A stretch of 43,536 nt of DNA from CAZKAP01 sp964550895 (GTDB taxonomy: Bacteria > Bacteroidota > Bacteroidia > Flavobacteriales > Flavobacteriaceae): NCBI GenBank assembly GCA_964550895.1, contig CAZKAP010000030.1, positions 1 through 43,536 of the forward strand, in the 5' to 3' direction. Both the position numbers and the translations under genes were made by a program. The notes under the pieces were generated by a model that did not search any database, was not told the DNA's origin, and worked only from the letters and a program-made list of their open reading frames with translations. This document shows positions 7,303-16,453 of this stretch, in pieces; position 1 is the first letter of the stretch; the number at the start of each line of letters is the position of its first letter.

Positions 7303-8451
7303 ATGGATTACGATTACGCCATTTTGGGCGCAGGAGCCTCCGGACTGCTTCTCGCCGAGGCATTGCTGGAACACCCCGATCTGAACGGGGCCAGGGTGCT
7401 GATACTCGAAAAGGACAATAAGGTCCTGAATGATCGTACCTGGTGCTTTTGGGAAGAGGGTGATGGAGCCTTCGATCAGTTGCTGGCCTGGAAGTGGGAG
7501 CGCATTCATGTGGCGGGGCCAGGCTGGTCCCTGGATAAGCCCATGAACCCCTTTACCTACAAAATGATTCGTTCGGCCCGCTTTTACGAGTCGTACCGGA
7601 GCCGATTGTCTGAATACGATAACCTGGATTGGGAACAGGCCGAAGTGAGGGATTTCGAAGAAAAGGACGGAGGGGTCGAGATCCGTACAGACAAAACCGT
7701 TTACACCTCGCAATACGCGTTCAGCAGCATACCGGGGAAACCCGTTTTTAAAGGGAGTCCAAAATATCCTTTGATTCAGCAGCATTTTCTGGGCTGGTTC
7801 CTGGAGACGGATGCGCCCGTCTTCGATGCCGCAAGGGTGACCTTCATGGATTTTTCGATTCCCCAGAAGGGCAATACGCGATTCATGTATATCCTGCCTA
7901 CTGCGGAGAATAAGGCCCTGGTCGAATACACCCTGTTTTCCGCCCAACCGCTCCCACGCGAGGAATACGAAACGGCTTTGAAGGAATACATGCAGGAGCA
8001 ATTCCCCGGAGTTGGGTACCGCATCGAGGAGGAAGAGGCCGGGAATATTCCTATGACCTGCTATCCTTTCTGGGAGGCGACAACGGAATGGATCATGCCG
8101 ATTGGTATCAGCGGGGGCTGGGCCAAACCAAGCAGCGGATACACCTTTGCCCGGAGTGCACGGGAGGCCCGAAGACTCGCCAACTGGCTGACTACAGGCA
8201 GACCCCTTATGGAATTCAAAAGTCGCGACCGATTCTGGTTCTACGACCTGCTGTTGCTGGATGTACTCTATCGGGAAAACCAGATCGGAAGCAAGATATT
8301 CCTTTCGTTGTTCCGAAAGCGTCCGATCCCCAGCATACTCCGGTTTCTGGATGAGCAGACCAATCTGGTTCAGGAGGTGTCCATGATGTCCGCACCCCGT
8401 TCCTGGCCGTTTATTCAGGCCCTGCTGGGCCGTCTACGCAAGGGATTCTAA
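7303..8451 (+). CDS. crtY: lycopene beta-cyclase
   Basis: FAD/NAD(P)H-dependent cyclase that converts lycopene to β-carotene. Seen: an N-terminal dinucleotide-binding fold (YAILGAGASG, residues 5-14), the family motif DRTWCFW shortly after the first βαβ unit, a PFWEATTEWIMPIG segment, and SGGWAKPSSGYTF near residue 270, which matches the conserved Gly-rich C-terminal FAD region of CrtY. Length 382 aa is normal. A TAACTTTA box lies just upstream. It converges with a polyprenyl synthase (4-base overlap). No other carotenoid genes (crtB, crtI, crtZ) are in the window, so the rest of the pathway must lie elsewhere. Confidence 0.93.
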   Translation: MDYDYAILGAGASGLLLAEALLEHPDLNGARVLILEKDNKVLNDRTWCFWEEGDGAFDQLLAWKWERIHVAGPGWSLDKPMNPFTYKMIRSARFYESYRSRLSEYDNLDWEQAEVRDFEEKDGGVEIRTDKTVYTSQYAFSSIPGKPVFKGSPKYPLIQQHFLGWFLETDAPVFDAARVTFMDFSIPQKGNTRFMYILPTAENKALVEYTLFSAQPLPREEYETALKEYMQEQFPGVGYRIEEEEAGNIPMTCYPFWEATTEWIMPIGISGGWAKPSSGYTFARSAREARRLANWLTTGRPLMEFKSRDRFWFYDLLLLDVLYRENQIGSKIFLSLFRKRPIPSILRFLDEQTNLVQEVSMMSAPRSWPFIQALLGRLRKGF

Positions 8452-9425
8452 AGGGTTCGTTTCGTGAGCAATTCGCTGTAGGACCGAAGCCGGGCTACGG
8501 CCTCGAGACCCGCATCGAAACTTTCGAGTTCCTCCAGCGCCCTCTGGGTGTACTTGGTCACCTCGTCCCGGATGTGGAGGTCGGACCCCGCTTTGCGGAA
8601 CAGGTCGGTGACCAGTCGGATATGGGCTTCTTCGTCATCCAGGGGACGCGAATACAGGGAGAGCAGGGATTCCCGGTCAGATGGCTGAAGCTTCTTCACG
8701 GAATCGATATACAGGTAGGTCTTCTTCCCCTCCAGGATGTCGCCTCCGATTCGTTTGCCGAAGGATTCTTCGTCCCCGAAAGTATCCAGGTAGTCGTCCT
8801 GCAGCTGAAAGGCCGTACCGAGCAGCAGGCCGAATCGGTACAGGCCCTCCTGTCTTTCCTGATCCGCTCCGGCTATAATGGCCCCCATCTTTAGGGAACA
8901 CCCCATGAGTACCGCCGTCTTGAGCTGAATCATCCGGATGTACTCCTCCAGGGCCACCTCCTCCCGTTGTTCGAATTCAACATCCCACTGTTGTCCCTCG
9001 CATACCTCCCGGGCCGTATGGCTGAAGACTTCAGTAACGGCCTTCTGAATCTGTGCGGGATAATCCTGTAGCAACTGGTACGCAAAGATCAGCATCAGAT
9101 CCCCGGAAAGGATGCCCGTATTGAGATCCCATTTCTCATGTACGGTGGGCTGTCCCCTGCGAACCCGGGCTCCGTCCATGATGTCGTCGTGGACCAGGGA
9201 GAAGTTGTGAAAGACCTCAACGGCCAGCGCTGCATCCAGGGCGCTTTCGGCCCGGGCTCCGCACAACTCGGCCGCGAGCAGGGTCAGGGTGGGCCTCAGT
9301 CTCTTACCTCCGAGGTTCATGATGTATACCATGGGATCGTACAGTCCTCGTGGTTCACGGGCTTGTATCTTCCCCCTAATGTGCTGTTCAATGAGCTCCT
9401 TATAGGCGGCGAGTTCTTTCATCAT
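8448..9425 (-). CDS. polyprenyl (geranylgeranyl/farnesyl-type) diphosphate synthase
   Basis: Trans-prenyltransferase that condenses IPP onto allylic diphosphates. Seen: GGKRLRP (IPP-binding basic region, residues 39-45), the first Asp-rich motif DDIMD (80-84) and the second, DDYLD, near residue 208. Length about 325 aa fits GGPP or longer-chain synthases; chain length cannot be read safely from sequence. Possible starts are TTG 9440, ATG 9437 and the ATG pair 9425/9422. A TTATTTTG box ends at 9438, directly against the 9437 ATG, so 9425 is preferred. Adjacent crtY makes a role in carotenoid precursor supply plausible. Confidence 0.92.
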   Translation of the reverse strand: MMKELAAYKELIEQHIRGKIQAREPRGLYDPMVYIMNLGGKRLRPTLTLLAAELCGARAESALDAALAVEVFHNFSLVHDDIMDGARVRRGQPTVHEKWDLNTGILSGDLMLIFAYQLLQDYPAQIQKAVTEVFSHTAREVCEGQQWDVEFEQREEVALEEYIRMIQLKTAVLMGCSLKMGAIIAGADQERQEGLYRFGLLLGTAFQLQDDYLDTFGDEESFGKRIGGDILEGKKTYLYIDSVKKLQPSDRESLLSLYSRPLDDEEAHIRLVTDLFRKAGSDLHIRDEVTKYTQRALEELESFDAGLEAVARLRSYSELLTKRTL

Positions 9426-9511
9426 CGAATTTGGCATCAAAATAACTTAATGCCTGTGTTAAAAAATAGTAAAAACCAAAGAAACTTTTTTAGTACGCAA
9501 AGTTTCCATGC

Positions 9512-9519
9512 TATTTTTG
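9512..9519 (+). promoter_or_regulatory. -7 box TATTTTTG of the efflux operon
   Basis: Exact TAnnTTTG match, ending 6 bases before the ATG at 9526. An alternative in-frame ATG at 9508 lies upstream of this box and would not be transcribed from it, which decides the TetR start. A near-leaderless message is predicted. Confidence 0.6.
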
Positions 9520-9525
9520 CAGCCT

Positions 9526-10131
9526 ATGAAGGAGCAGATTCTCAAAACGGCCACCGATATGTTTCTCTCCCTGGGATTCAAGAGCGTCACCATGGACGAT
9601 CTCGCCCATAAGATGGGAATCTCCAAGAAGACGATCTATTCCCATTTCGAGAACAAGACCTGCCTGGTTGCGGAGTGCAGCAGGAATCTGTTTCAGACCA
9701 TCTGTCAGGGAATTGAGTGCATACGGGTGAGGGATAAGAATCCCATAGAGGAGATGTATCAGGTAATGGAATTCGTGTCCGTGCAGCTCAAGAACGAGAA
9801 GGCTTCTCCCCAGTATCAGCTGGAAAAATACTACCCCGAGATCCATCGGGAGCTGAAGCGGAAGAAATTCGATCTGGTCCAGACTCACATCGACACCAAT
9901 ATCGAGAAAGGCGTTCGGCTGGGGCTGTACCGGGATAATCTGGACAAGGGGTTTATCTCCCGAATCTACTTCGCCGGGATCAACAGCCTGAAGGACGTGA
10001 ACCTGTTCCCGGAGGAGCATTTCGACAAGGGTGCCCTGATGTCTCAATTTCTGGAATACCACCTTAGGGGTATTGTTACCCCGAAGGGAAGAAGAATACT
10101 CAATCAAATAATCAATTCGAATCAGGACTAA
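9526..10131 (+). CDS. TetR/AcrR-family transcriptional regulator
   Basis: Probable local repressor of the downstream efflux pump. Seen: an N-terminal TetR DNA-binding domain (residues 1-48) with the helix-turn-helix stretch TMDDLAHKMGISKKTIYSHF, and a helical ligand/dimer domain with no recognisable ligand motif. Length 201 aa is typical. It is the first gene of a four-gene operon; its stop directly abuts the OMF start codon. Autoregulation through its own promoter is likely but no palindromic operator was recognised. Confidence 0.93.
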   Translation: MKEQILKTATDMFLSLGFKSVTMDDLAHKMGISKKTIYSHFENKTCLVAECSRNLFQTICQGIECIRVRDKNPIEEMYQVMEFVSVQLKNEKASPQYQLEKYYPEIHRELKRKKFDLVQTHIDTNIEKGVRLGLYRDNLDKGFISRIYFAGINSLKDVNLFPEEHFDKGALMSQFLEYHLRGIVTPKGRRILNQIINSNQD

Positions 10132-11481
10132 ATGAAGCGTCGTGTATTAATCCCCCTTCTTCTGCTGGGGTTATTCGCAGAATCCCGGGCGCAGGAATCC
10201 GAGCCCGAAAGCTTTAGCCTGCAGGAGTCCATAGACTTTGCCATGGAACACAGCTATAGCGTAATAAACGCCAGCCGGGAAGTAATCGATGCGCAAAAGC
10301 AGAAATGGGAAGTCATCGCCACGGGTCTTCCCCAGATATCGGGTTCGGTTTCCTACCAGAACCAGCTCAAGCAGCAGATTTCCGTACTTCCGACCGAATT
10401 CTTCGGGGGGGAACCGGGTCAGACCATTGCCATACCTTTTGGGCTGCCTCAGTCCATGATCGCCGTGGGTGAGTTGCGCCAGAAGGTCTTCGACGGCATA
10501 TACATAGTGGGGGTACAGGCTACTAAGGCCTTCCTCAGCTACAGTCAGAACAATTACGACAAGACCCTGCTCGAGGTGCGTGCCGAGGTGATTCAAGCCT
10601 ACGGCAACGTGCTTTTGGCCCGGGAGACGGTCGATATACTCGAGAAAAACCGGGCCAGTATCGAGAAGACCCTGTACGAGACCAGGCGCCTTTACGAGAA
10701 CGGTTTAACCGACGAGGAGAGCGTGGACCAGTTGCAGATTACACTGACCAACCTTGAAAACCAACTGAGTTACGCCCGCAGGAATGTCAGGATCACCGGG
10801 CAATTCCTGAACCTGGTCATGGGTCGTGAGGTGGGGCTGCCCATAGCGGTTACGGACGATCTTGAAGGCGTGGCCATGCAGAAGATGGGTCTGGAGATCA
10901 TGGACGAGGAGATGACTCTGGAAGACAATGTCGACTATCGCCTGGCGCAAAATCTGAACCAGCAGCGCTACTATGAGCTCAAACAGGCAAAGAGCAGGGC
11001 TCTGCCTACCCTGTCCACCTTCATTAACCTGGGAGTGAATTCCTTCGCTTTCGAGGGCTTCCCCTTCCTGAATCAGAATCAGCCCTGGTATGGTTTTTCC
11101 ACCTGGGGGGTGGACTTGAGGATACCGATTTTCTCCTCCCTGGGCAGGTCGGCCTCTACCCAACGGGCCAAAATCGCCCTGGAACAGGCCAAAACCGAGC
11201 TCAAGGAAGCCGAGGAGCGGATTTATCTGGAGTACGAGACCAGTAAGAGCAATTTTATTCTATCGGTCGAACAGTACAACACCCTTCGGAGTAACCTGGA
11301 ACTCGCCGAGCGGATAGAGAATAAGAACCAGATCAAGTACAGCGAAGGCATAGCGACCAGTTTTGACCTGCTGCAGGCCCAGAATCAGCTCTATTCGGCC
11401 CAGCAGGATTACCTGCAGTCCATGGTGGAGGTTATCAATGCCAAGACCCGGCTGGAAAATGTACTGAGTACCATCAATTAA
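10132..11481 (+). CDS. TolC-family outer membrane efflux protein
   Basis: Outer-membrane channel of a tripartite efflux system. Seen: a cleavable signal peptide (about residues 1-20, ending SRAQ), two structural repeats of an OEP domain with long coiled-coil helices (for example around residues 150-220 and 350-445), and a GIATSFDLLQAQNQLYSAQ segment near residue 405, a typical OEP helix. Length 449 aa is normal. It starts at the base after the TetR stop and is followed 25 bases later by the membrane fusion protein. Confidence 0.95.
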   Translation: MKRRVLIPLLLLGLFAESRAQESEPESFSLQESIDFAMEHSYSVINASREVIDAQKQKWEVIATGLPQISGSVSYQNQLKQQISVLPTEFFGGEPGQTIAIPFGLPQSMIAVGELRQKVFDGIYIVGVQATKAFLSYSQNNYDKTLLEVRAEVIQAYGNVLLARETVDILEKNRASIEKTLYETRRLYENGLTDEESVDQLQITLTNLENQLSYARRNVRITGQFLNLVMGREVGLPIAVTDDLEGVAMQKMGLEIMDEEMTLEDNVDYRLAQNLNQQRYYELKQAKSRALPTLSTFINLGVNSFAFEGFPFLNQNQPWYGFSTWGVDLRIPIFSSLGRSASTQRAKIALEQAKTELKEAEERIYLEYETSKSNFILSVEQYNTLRSNLELAERIENKNQIKYSEGIATSFDLLQAQNQLYSAQQDYLQSMVEVINAKTRLENVLSTIN

Positions 11482-11506
11482 CGAATCCATTCATCCAACT
11501 TTCAAA

Positions 11507-12733
11507 ATGAACACCATGAGATCAATACTGGCCATCGCCCCGGTACTTTTGCTGCTCGGCAGCTGCGGATCCGAAACGGGACAGGACCTGCAGTCCCTTT
11601 TCGAAACCCGGGACGTCAAGAAAATTCGGCAGGAGCGCGACCGCCTGGCCGAGCAGCAGAAGTCACTCGAACTGCAACTGGAGCAGATCGACTCGGTAAT
11701 ACGCAGGCTCGAAGGGTTGAGCAATATCCCGCTGGTGACCATCACCGAAGTCGAGCACACGGACTTTCAGCATTACCTTCAGCTACAGGGAAACGTGAAA
11801 ACACGGGCCAATGTCTTGGTGTACCCGGAATACCAGGGAGTGCTCCAGAAGATCTATGTGACCGAGGGTCAGCCGGTAAAAAAAGGTCAGATACTGGGGC
11901 GTATAGATGACGGTGGACTCTCCAGTCAGCTCGCCCAGCTCAAGTCTCAGGCCGAACTGGCCCGGACCACTTTCGAGCGGCAGAAGCGACTATGGGACCA
12001 GAAGATCGGCTCCGAGATCCAGTATCTCCAGGCCAAGACCAACTATGAGTCCAGTACCAGTATGGTTGAGCAAATGGAAAGCCAGCTGGGCAAGACCACT
12101 CTGCGTGCCCCCTTTGATGGCATCGTCGACGATGTATTCAAGGACGAAGGCACGGTCGTGGGACCGGGCCCCGGCTCGGAGGTCTTTCGGATCGTGAATC
12201 AGAGTAAGATGTATGTGGAAACCGAAGTGCCCGAGGTTCACCTGCCCAATGTGACCCCCGGAAAGCAGGTGGAGATCTACTTTCCCGTACTGGGGAAATC
12301 GGTCGAGTCCCGTGTGCGGCAGACCGGCAGTTATATCGATCCCGGTAACCGCACCTTCATGGTGGAGATTCCTGTTCCGAGCACGGAACGAGTCGTCAAG
12401 CCCAACCTGACGGCGGAGGTCAAGATCAACGATTACAGCAATCCCAATGCCGTCCTGATTCCGCAGAGCATCGTTTCGGACGACGCCAGCGGACGGAAGT
12501 ACATCTACCTGGCCGAGACAAACCGCGAAGCGGTCAGGAGCGTGAACATACCCGATTCCATTGCCAGCGAGTTTATGAAGGTCAGGCGTCAGTTCGTCAC
12601 CACAGGACTTACCCAGGGCGATTTCATCGAGGTCCTGGAGGGGCTGGAGCCGGGAATGCAAGTCATTTATGAGGGAGCCCGCATGGTCAGAGAAGGTCAA
12701 ATAGTTCGTAAAATCAATTCGAGTCGACGATGA
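11507..12733 (+). CDS. RND efflux periplasmic adaptor (membrane fusion lipoprotein)
   Basis: Periplasmic adaptor linking the RND pump to the TolC channel. Seen: a lipoprotein signal with lipobox LLGSC (Cys20), a coiled-coil region near residues 40-70 that is unusually N-terminal, a lipoyl/barrel-sandwich half-motif at VYPEYQGVLQKIYVTEGQPVK, an α-hairpin, the returning lipoyl half at LRAPFDGIVDD, and then β-barrel and membrane-proximal domains. Length 408 aa. Its stop overlaps the pump start by 4 bases (ATGA). Confidence 0.94.
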   Translation: MNTMRSILAIAPVLLLLGSCGSETGQDLQSLFETRDVKKIRQERDRLAEQQKSLELQLEQIDSVIRRLEGLSNIPLVTITEVEHTDFQHYLQLQGNVKTRANVLVYPEYQGVLQKIYVTEGQPVKKGQILGRIDDGGLSSQLAQLKSQAELARTTFERQKRLWDQKIGSEIQYLQAKTNYESSTSMVEQMESQLGKTTLRAPFDGIVDDVFKDEGTVVGPGPGSEVFRIVNQSKMYVETEVPEVHLPNVTPGKQVEIYFPVLGKSVESRVRQTGSYIDPGNRTFMVEIPVPSTERVVKPNLTAEVKINDYSNPNAVLIPQSIVSDDASGRKYIYLAETNREAVRSVNIPDSIASEFMKVRRQFVTTGLTQGDFIEVLEGLEPGMQVIYEGARMVREGQIVRKINSSRR

Positions 12734-15700
12734 ACGAGATGCAGAAAAAAGTCAACAAGGAGTTCGCCCTCTCGTCCTGGGCCATAGATAATCCGTCGGT
12801 GGTCTATGTGATGATCGGGCTGTTCCTGATTATCGGCACTTCTTCCTATTTATCCATGCCCCGGGAGGACTTCCCTGAGGTGGTGGAGACCAAGATCTAT
12901 ATCAGTACGGCCTATCCCGGAAATACCGCTGAGGACGTGGAGCGCCTGATTACCGATCCCCTGGAGGATGCCCTGAAAAATGTCAGTAATCTGGTCGAGC
13001 TGACCTCGACTTCCCAGGAAGACTATTCGATGATCGTTGCGGAATTCGACGAGGATATAGCCGTGGAGGATGCCCTTCAGAAGGTAAAGGACGAGGTGGA
13101 TGGCGAGAAAGCCAGTGAGGACTGGCCCCTGTTTAACGGAGCCAAGGTGGAGCCCAATGTATTCGATCTAAACCTGGCCGAGTCCTTCCCGATCATGAAC
13201 GTGAATTTCTCCGGGGACTACCCGGTGGATAAACTCAAGGAATACGCCGAATACCTCGAGGACCGAATCGAAGACCTTCCCCAGATCAAGGAAGTGGACA
13301 TCCGCGGAGCCCAGGACAAGGAAGTCGAAGTGGCCGTAGACGTGTATCGGATGATGGCTGCAAAGGTGAGCTTCGACGATGTGATCTCCGCGATCAACAA
13401 CGGGAATACCACCATATCGGCGGGAAACCTGATTACCAGTGGACAGCGGAGGACGATCCGGGTCATCGGCGAGATAACCGAGCCCTCTGAGCTCGAAAAT
13501 TTCGTCGTCAAATCGGACCGGGGAACCGTGTATTTGGGCGATATAGCCCAGGTCCGTTTCCGCGAGGAGGACAAGACCACCTACGCCAGGGAATTCGGGG
13601 AAAACGTGGTGATGCTGGATATCAAGAAGCGGTCGGGCAAGAATGCCATCGAGGCCGCCGACCAGATCAAACTGCTGGTGAACGAGGCACGGGAGAACTA
13701 CTATCCGCCCGACCTGAGCGTGACCATCGCCAACGATTCCAGTGCCCGTACCCTGAACCAGGTGGACGATCTGGTCAACAACATCATCTTCGGTATTATT
13801 CTGGTGGTCACCGTGCTCATGTTCTTCCTGGGCTTCCGGAATTCGCTCTTTGTGGGCTTCGCGATACCCATGTCCATGTTCATGTCCTTTATGATACTGA
13901 CTGCTATGGGCTATACCCTGAATACCATGATTCTCTTCGGATTGATCATGGGCCTCGGGATGCTGGTCGACAACGGAGTGGTGGTCGTGGAAAACGTGTA
14001 CCGCCTGATGGAGAAGGAGGGCATGTCCCGTATCGAAGCCGCCAAGAAGGGTATAGGGGAAATTGCCTATCCCATTATCATATCCACGTTAACCACGGTA
14101 GCGGCTTTCATCCCCCTGGGCATGTGGCCGGGTATTATGGGCGAGTTTATGATCTTTTTCCCCATTACCCTTTCGGTAGTATTGGGATCCTCCCTCTTTG
14201 TGGCCATCTTCATGAATTCCATGCTGGTATCCCAGTTCATGCAGGTGGGGGAGAAGCCGATGGAGCTCAAGTCTCTGATTCGCATTACGCTAGTATTCGG
14301 GATCATCGGCGTGGCTATCATAATACTCGGTGGTCCCATGCGCGGACTGGGCACGCTGATGGTCGTAATTGTGGCCATGCTCTGGATTTACCGCTACATA
14401 CTCCGACGCATGGCGCTGTATTTCCAGCACACGGTCCTTGCGGCCTTCGAGAATTTTTACGAAAAGCAGCTGCGCTTCTCGCTGAAGGGTCGGAACGTTT
14501 ACATCTTTACGGGCCTTACCTTCGCCTTGCTTATCGCGGCCTTCATGGGCTTCGGCGTATCCCTGGGCAGTCAGCGGACCAAGGTGGAATTCTTCCCCGA
14601 CAACACACCCAATGAGGTATATGTCTATATCGAATACCCGCAGGGGACCGATATCGACAAGACTAACGGGATTACCCGTGATATAGAAAGGCGCGTTTAC
14701 GCCATCGCGGGCCAGGAGAAATACATAGAGGACCGGAACAACCTGCTGGTGGAATCCAGTGTTTCCCAGGTGGGCAGAGGTGCCGAGAACCCCTTTACGG
14801 AAGGGGGCTCTGCCGCCGAGATGCCGCACAGGGGAAAGATTACCATTTCCATGCGCGAGTTCAAGTTCCGTGGGGGACTGGACACAGAGGCTCTCAGGAG
14901 TGAGATACAGGAGGGCCTGAAGGGGTATTATCCCGGCGTCCTCATCTCGGTGGAGAAGGATGCAGTCGGCCCGCCCACGGGCTATCCGATCAATATAGAG
15001 CTCAGCGGTCAGAACTACGATACCCTGATCAATACGGCGGAGCGTATGCGCGAGTTTATCAACGCCAGGAACATTGCCGGTATAGAGGAGCTCAAGATCG
15101 ACGTGAACAAGGATAAGCCTGGGATGCAGGTGCTGGTGGACCGCGAGAAGGCCGGCGCCCTGGGCGTGGCCGTGGGTCAGGTAGGTATGCAACTCAGGCG
15201 TTCCCTGTTTGGCGACAAGGCAGGGATTTACAAGAAGGATGGCGAGGACTACGACATCAACGTTCGTTTTAACGAAGATCTGAGGTACAACACCAGCGCC
15301 CTCTTCAACCAGAATATTATCTTCCGGGACCAGAGCAACGGCCAGATCAAGGAAATCCCGGTGAGTGCGGTAGCCCGGCAAAACAATGTGAATTCCTTCA
15401 GCGCCATCAAGCACAAGAACACCCGGAGGGTGGTCACGGTGTATTCGGCCCTAAAACCGGGCTTTACCGATGCAGGAGCCATAGTGGCGGACATCCGGAA
15501 GCAGATGGAGGATTTCAAGGGGATGCCCAGGGAGATTTCGATCGACTATACCGGGCAGATCGAGGAGCAGAACAAGCAGATGGCCTTCCTGACCGGAGCC
15601 TTTTTTACGGGCCTTGGCCTGATTATGCTGATCCTGATATTCCAGTTCGGGGGAGTCTCCAAGCCGACGATTATCATGATTGCGATCTTCCTGAGCTTCA

Positions 15701-16230
15701 TCGGGGTATTCGGGGGGTTGATCGCCACCGGATGGCCTTTTGTGATCATGATGACGATGATGGGTATTATTTCCCTGGCCGGTATCGTGGTCAATAACGG
15801 TGTGGTACTGCTGGATTATACCCAGATCCTGATCGACCGCAAGAAGATTGAACTGGGGCTTCCCGCCCACGCCATGCTGAATAAAGACGAGGTTACCGAG
15901 GTGATCGTAAAGGGAGGCAAGGCCCGGCTTCGCCCGGTAATCCTGACGGCCATAACGACGGTACTGGGACTTATTCCCCTTGCTATTGGTTTGAATATCA
16001 ATTTTATAAAGCTACTCACCGATTTCGATGCCGAGGTGTATATGGGAGGGGATAATGTGATTTTCTGGGGGCCGCTGGCCTGGACGGTGATCTTCGGACT
16101 TATAGTCGCTACCTTCCTGACCCTGATTATCGTGCCCACCCTGTTTAAGATCGTCTACGGAATCAAACTGGTCCTTCGGGGGAAAAAGAGGGTAGAGGCG
16201 GAGCGTTTGGAGGCCGGACTGGCCGCCTGA
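12730..16230 (+). CDS. RND-family efflux pump inner-membrane subunit
   Basis: Proton-driven inner-membrane pump, AcrB/HAE superfamily, exporting an unknown substrate. Seen: the usual two-fold layout of membrane helix, large periplasmic porter loop and six-helix bundle. The TM4 proton-relay site reads VDNGVVVVEN with D414 followed by N415 where AcrB has Asp-Asp. TM10 has VVNNGVVLLDY and lacks the AcrB lysine. At 1166 aa it is about 110 residues longer than AcrB. The central linker carries two extra hydrophobic segments (about residues 516-533 and 538-558), suggesting a 14-helix topology. It is the last gene of the operon and is followed by a strong terminator. Confidence 0.93.
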   Translation: MNEMQKKVNKEFALSSWAIDNPSVVYVMIGLFLIIGTSSYLSMPREDFPEVVETKIYISTAYPGNTAEDVERLITDPLEDALKNVSNLVELTSTSQEDYSMIVAEFDEDIAVEDALQKVKDEVDGEKASEDWPLFNGAKVEPNVFDLNLAESFPIMNVNFSGDYPVDKLKEYAEYLEDRIEDLPQIKEVDIRGAQDKEVEVAVDVYRMMAAKVSFDDVISAINNGNTTISAGNLITSGQRRTIRVIGEITEPSELENFVVKSDRGTVYLGDIAQVRFREEDKTTYAREFGENVVMLDIKKRSGKNAIEAADQIKLLVNEARENYYPPDLSVTIANDSSARTLNQVDDLVNNIIFGIILVVTVLMFFLGFRNSLFVGFAIPMSMFMSFMILTAMGYTLNTMILFGLIMGLGMLVDNGVVVVENVYRLMEKEGMSRIEAAKKGIGEIAYPIIISTLTTVAAFIPLGMWPGIMGEFMIFFPITLSVVLGSSLFVAIFMNSMLVSQFMQVGEKPMELKSLIRITLVFGIIGVAIIILGGPMRGLGTLMVVIVAMLWIYRYILRRMALYFQHTVLAAFENFYEKQLRFSLKGRNVYIFTGLTFALLIAAFMGFGVSLGSQRTKVEFFPDNTPNEVYVYIEYPQGTDIDKTNGITRDIERRVYAIAGQEKYIEDRNNLLVESSVSQVGRGAENPFTEGGSAAEMPHRGKITISMREFKFRGGLDTEALRSEIQEGLKGYYPGVLISVEKDAVGPPTGYPINIELSGQNYDTLINTAERMREFINARNIAGIEELKIDVNKDKPGMQVLVDREKAGALGVAVGQVGMQLRRSLFGDKAGIYKKDGEDYDINVRFNEDLRYNTSALFNQNIIFRDQSNGQIKEIPVSAVARQNNVNSFSAIKHKNTRRVVTVYSALKPGFTDAGAIVADIRKQMEDFKGMPREISIDYTGQIEEQNKQMAFLTGAFFTGLGLIMLILIFQFGGVSKPTIIMIAIFLSFIGVFGGLIATGWPFVIMMTMMGIISLAGIVVNNGVVLLDYTQILIDRKKIELGLPAHAMLNKDEVTEVIVKGGKARLRPVILTAITTVLGLIPLAIGLNINFIKLLTDFDAEVYMGGDNVIFWGPLAWTVIFGLIVATFLTLIIVPTLFKIVYGIKLVLRGKKRVEAERLEAGLAA

Positions 16231-16257
16231 TGCAGCTTTAGGCTGGGAAATAAAAAA

Positions 16258-16290
16258 AGCCCCTTGGGTCGAAAAACCCTCGGGGCTCCT
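16258..16290 (+). terminator. rho-independent terminator of the efflux operon
   Basis: AGCCCC-TT-GGGT and ACCC-TC-GGGGCT form a hairpin with a 2x2 internal loop and loop CGAAAA, followed by CCTTTATT. It lies 28 bases after the pump stop codon. A-rich sequence upstream could serve weakly on the other strand. Confidence 0.75.
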
Positions 16291-16319
16291 TTATTAAACA
16301 CTCACTCTTGATGCTAACG

Positions 16320-16346
16320 CAGGAAGCACGATTTTTATTCTTCCTG
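16320..16346. repeat. inverted repeat CAGGAAG/CTTCCTG
   Basis: Perfect 7-base arms (16320-16326 and 16340-16346) around a 13-base AT-rich loop, between the efflux terminator and the aspS promoter. It has no T-tract, so it is more likely a second weak terminator stem or an operator than a true terminator. Function unknown. The rest of this 223-base gap shows no further gene. Confidence 0.35.
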
Positions 16347-16430
16347 TTAACATTAATTTAACCTTTGGGAGGCGGGGGATTTGCGAACCGAAATAGCTTT
16401 AGAATTAAAAACCCGATAACCCACACTTAT

Positions 16431-16438
16431 TACCTTTG
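16431..16438 (+). promoter_or_regulatory. -7 box TACCTTTG of aspS
   Basis: Exact TAnnTTTG match 15 bases upstream of the aspS ATG at 16454. It indicates that the in-frame start at 16436, which overlaps the box, is not used. Confidence 0.6.
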
Positions 16439-16453
16439 CACGAAATTCGGATT

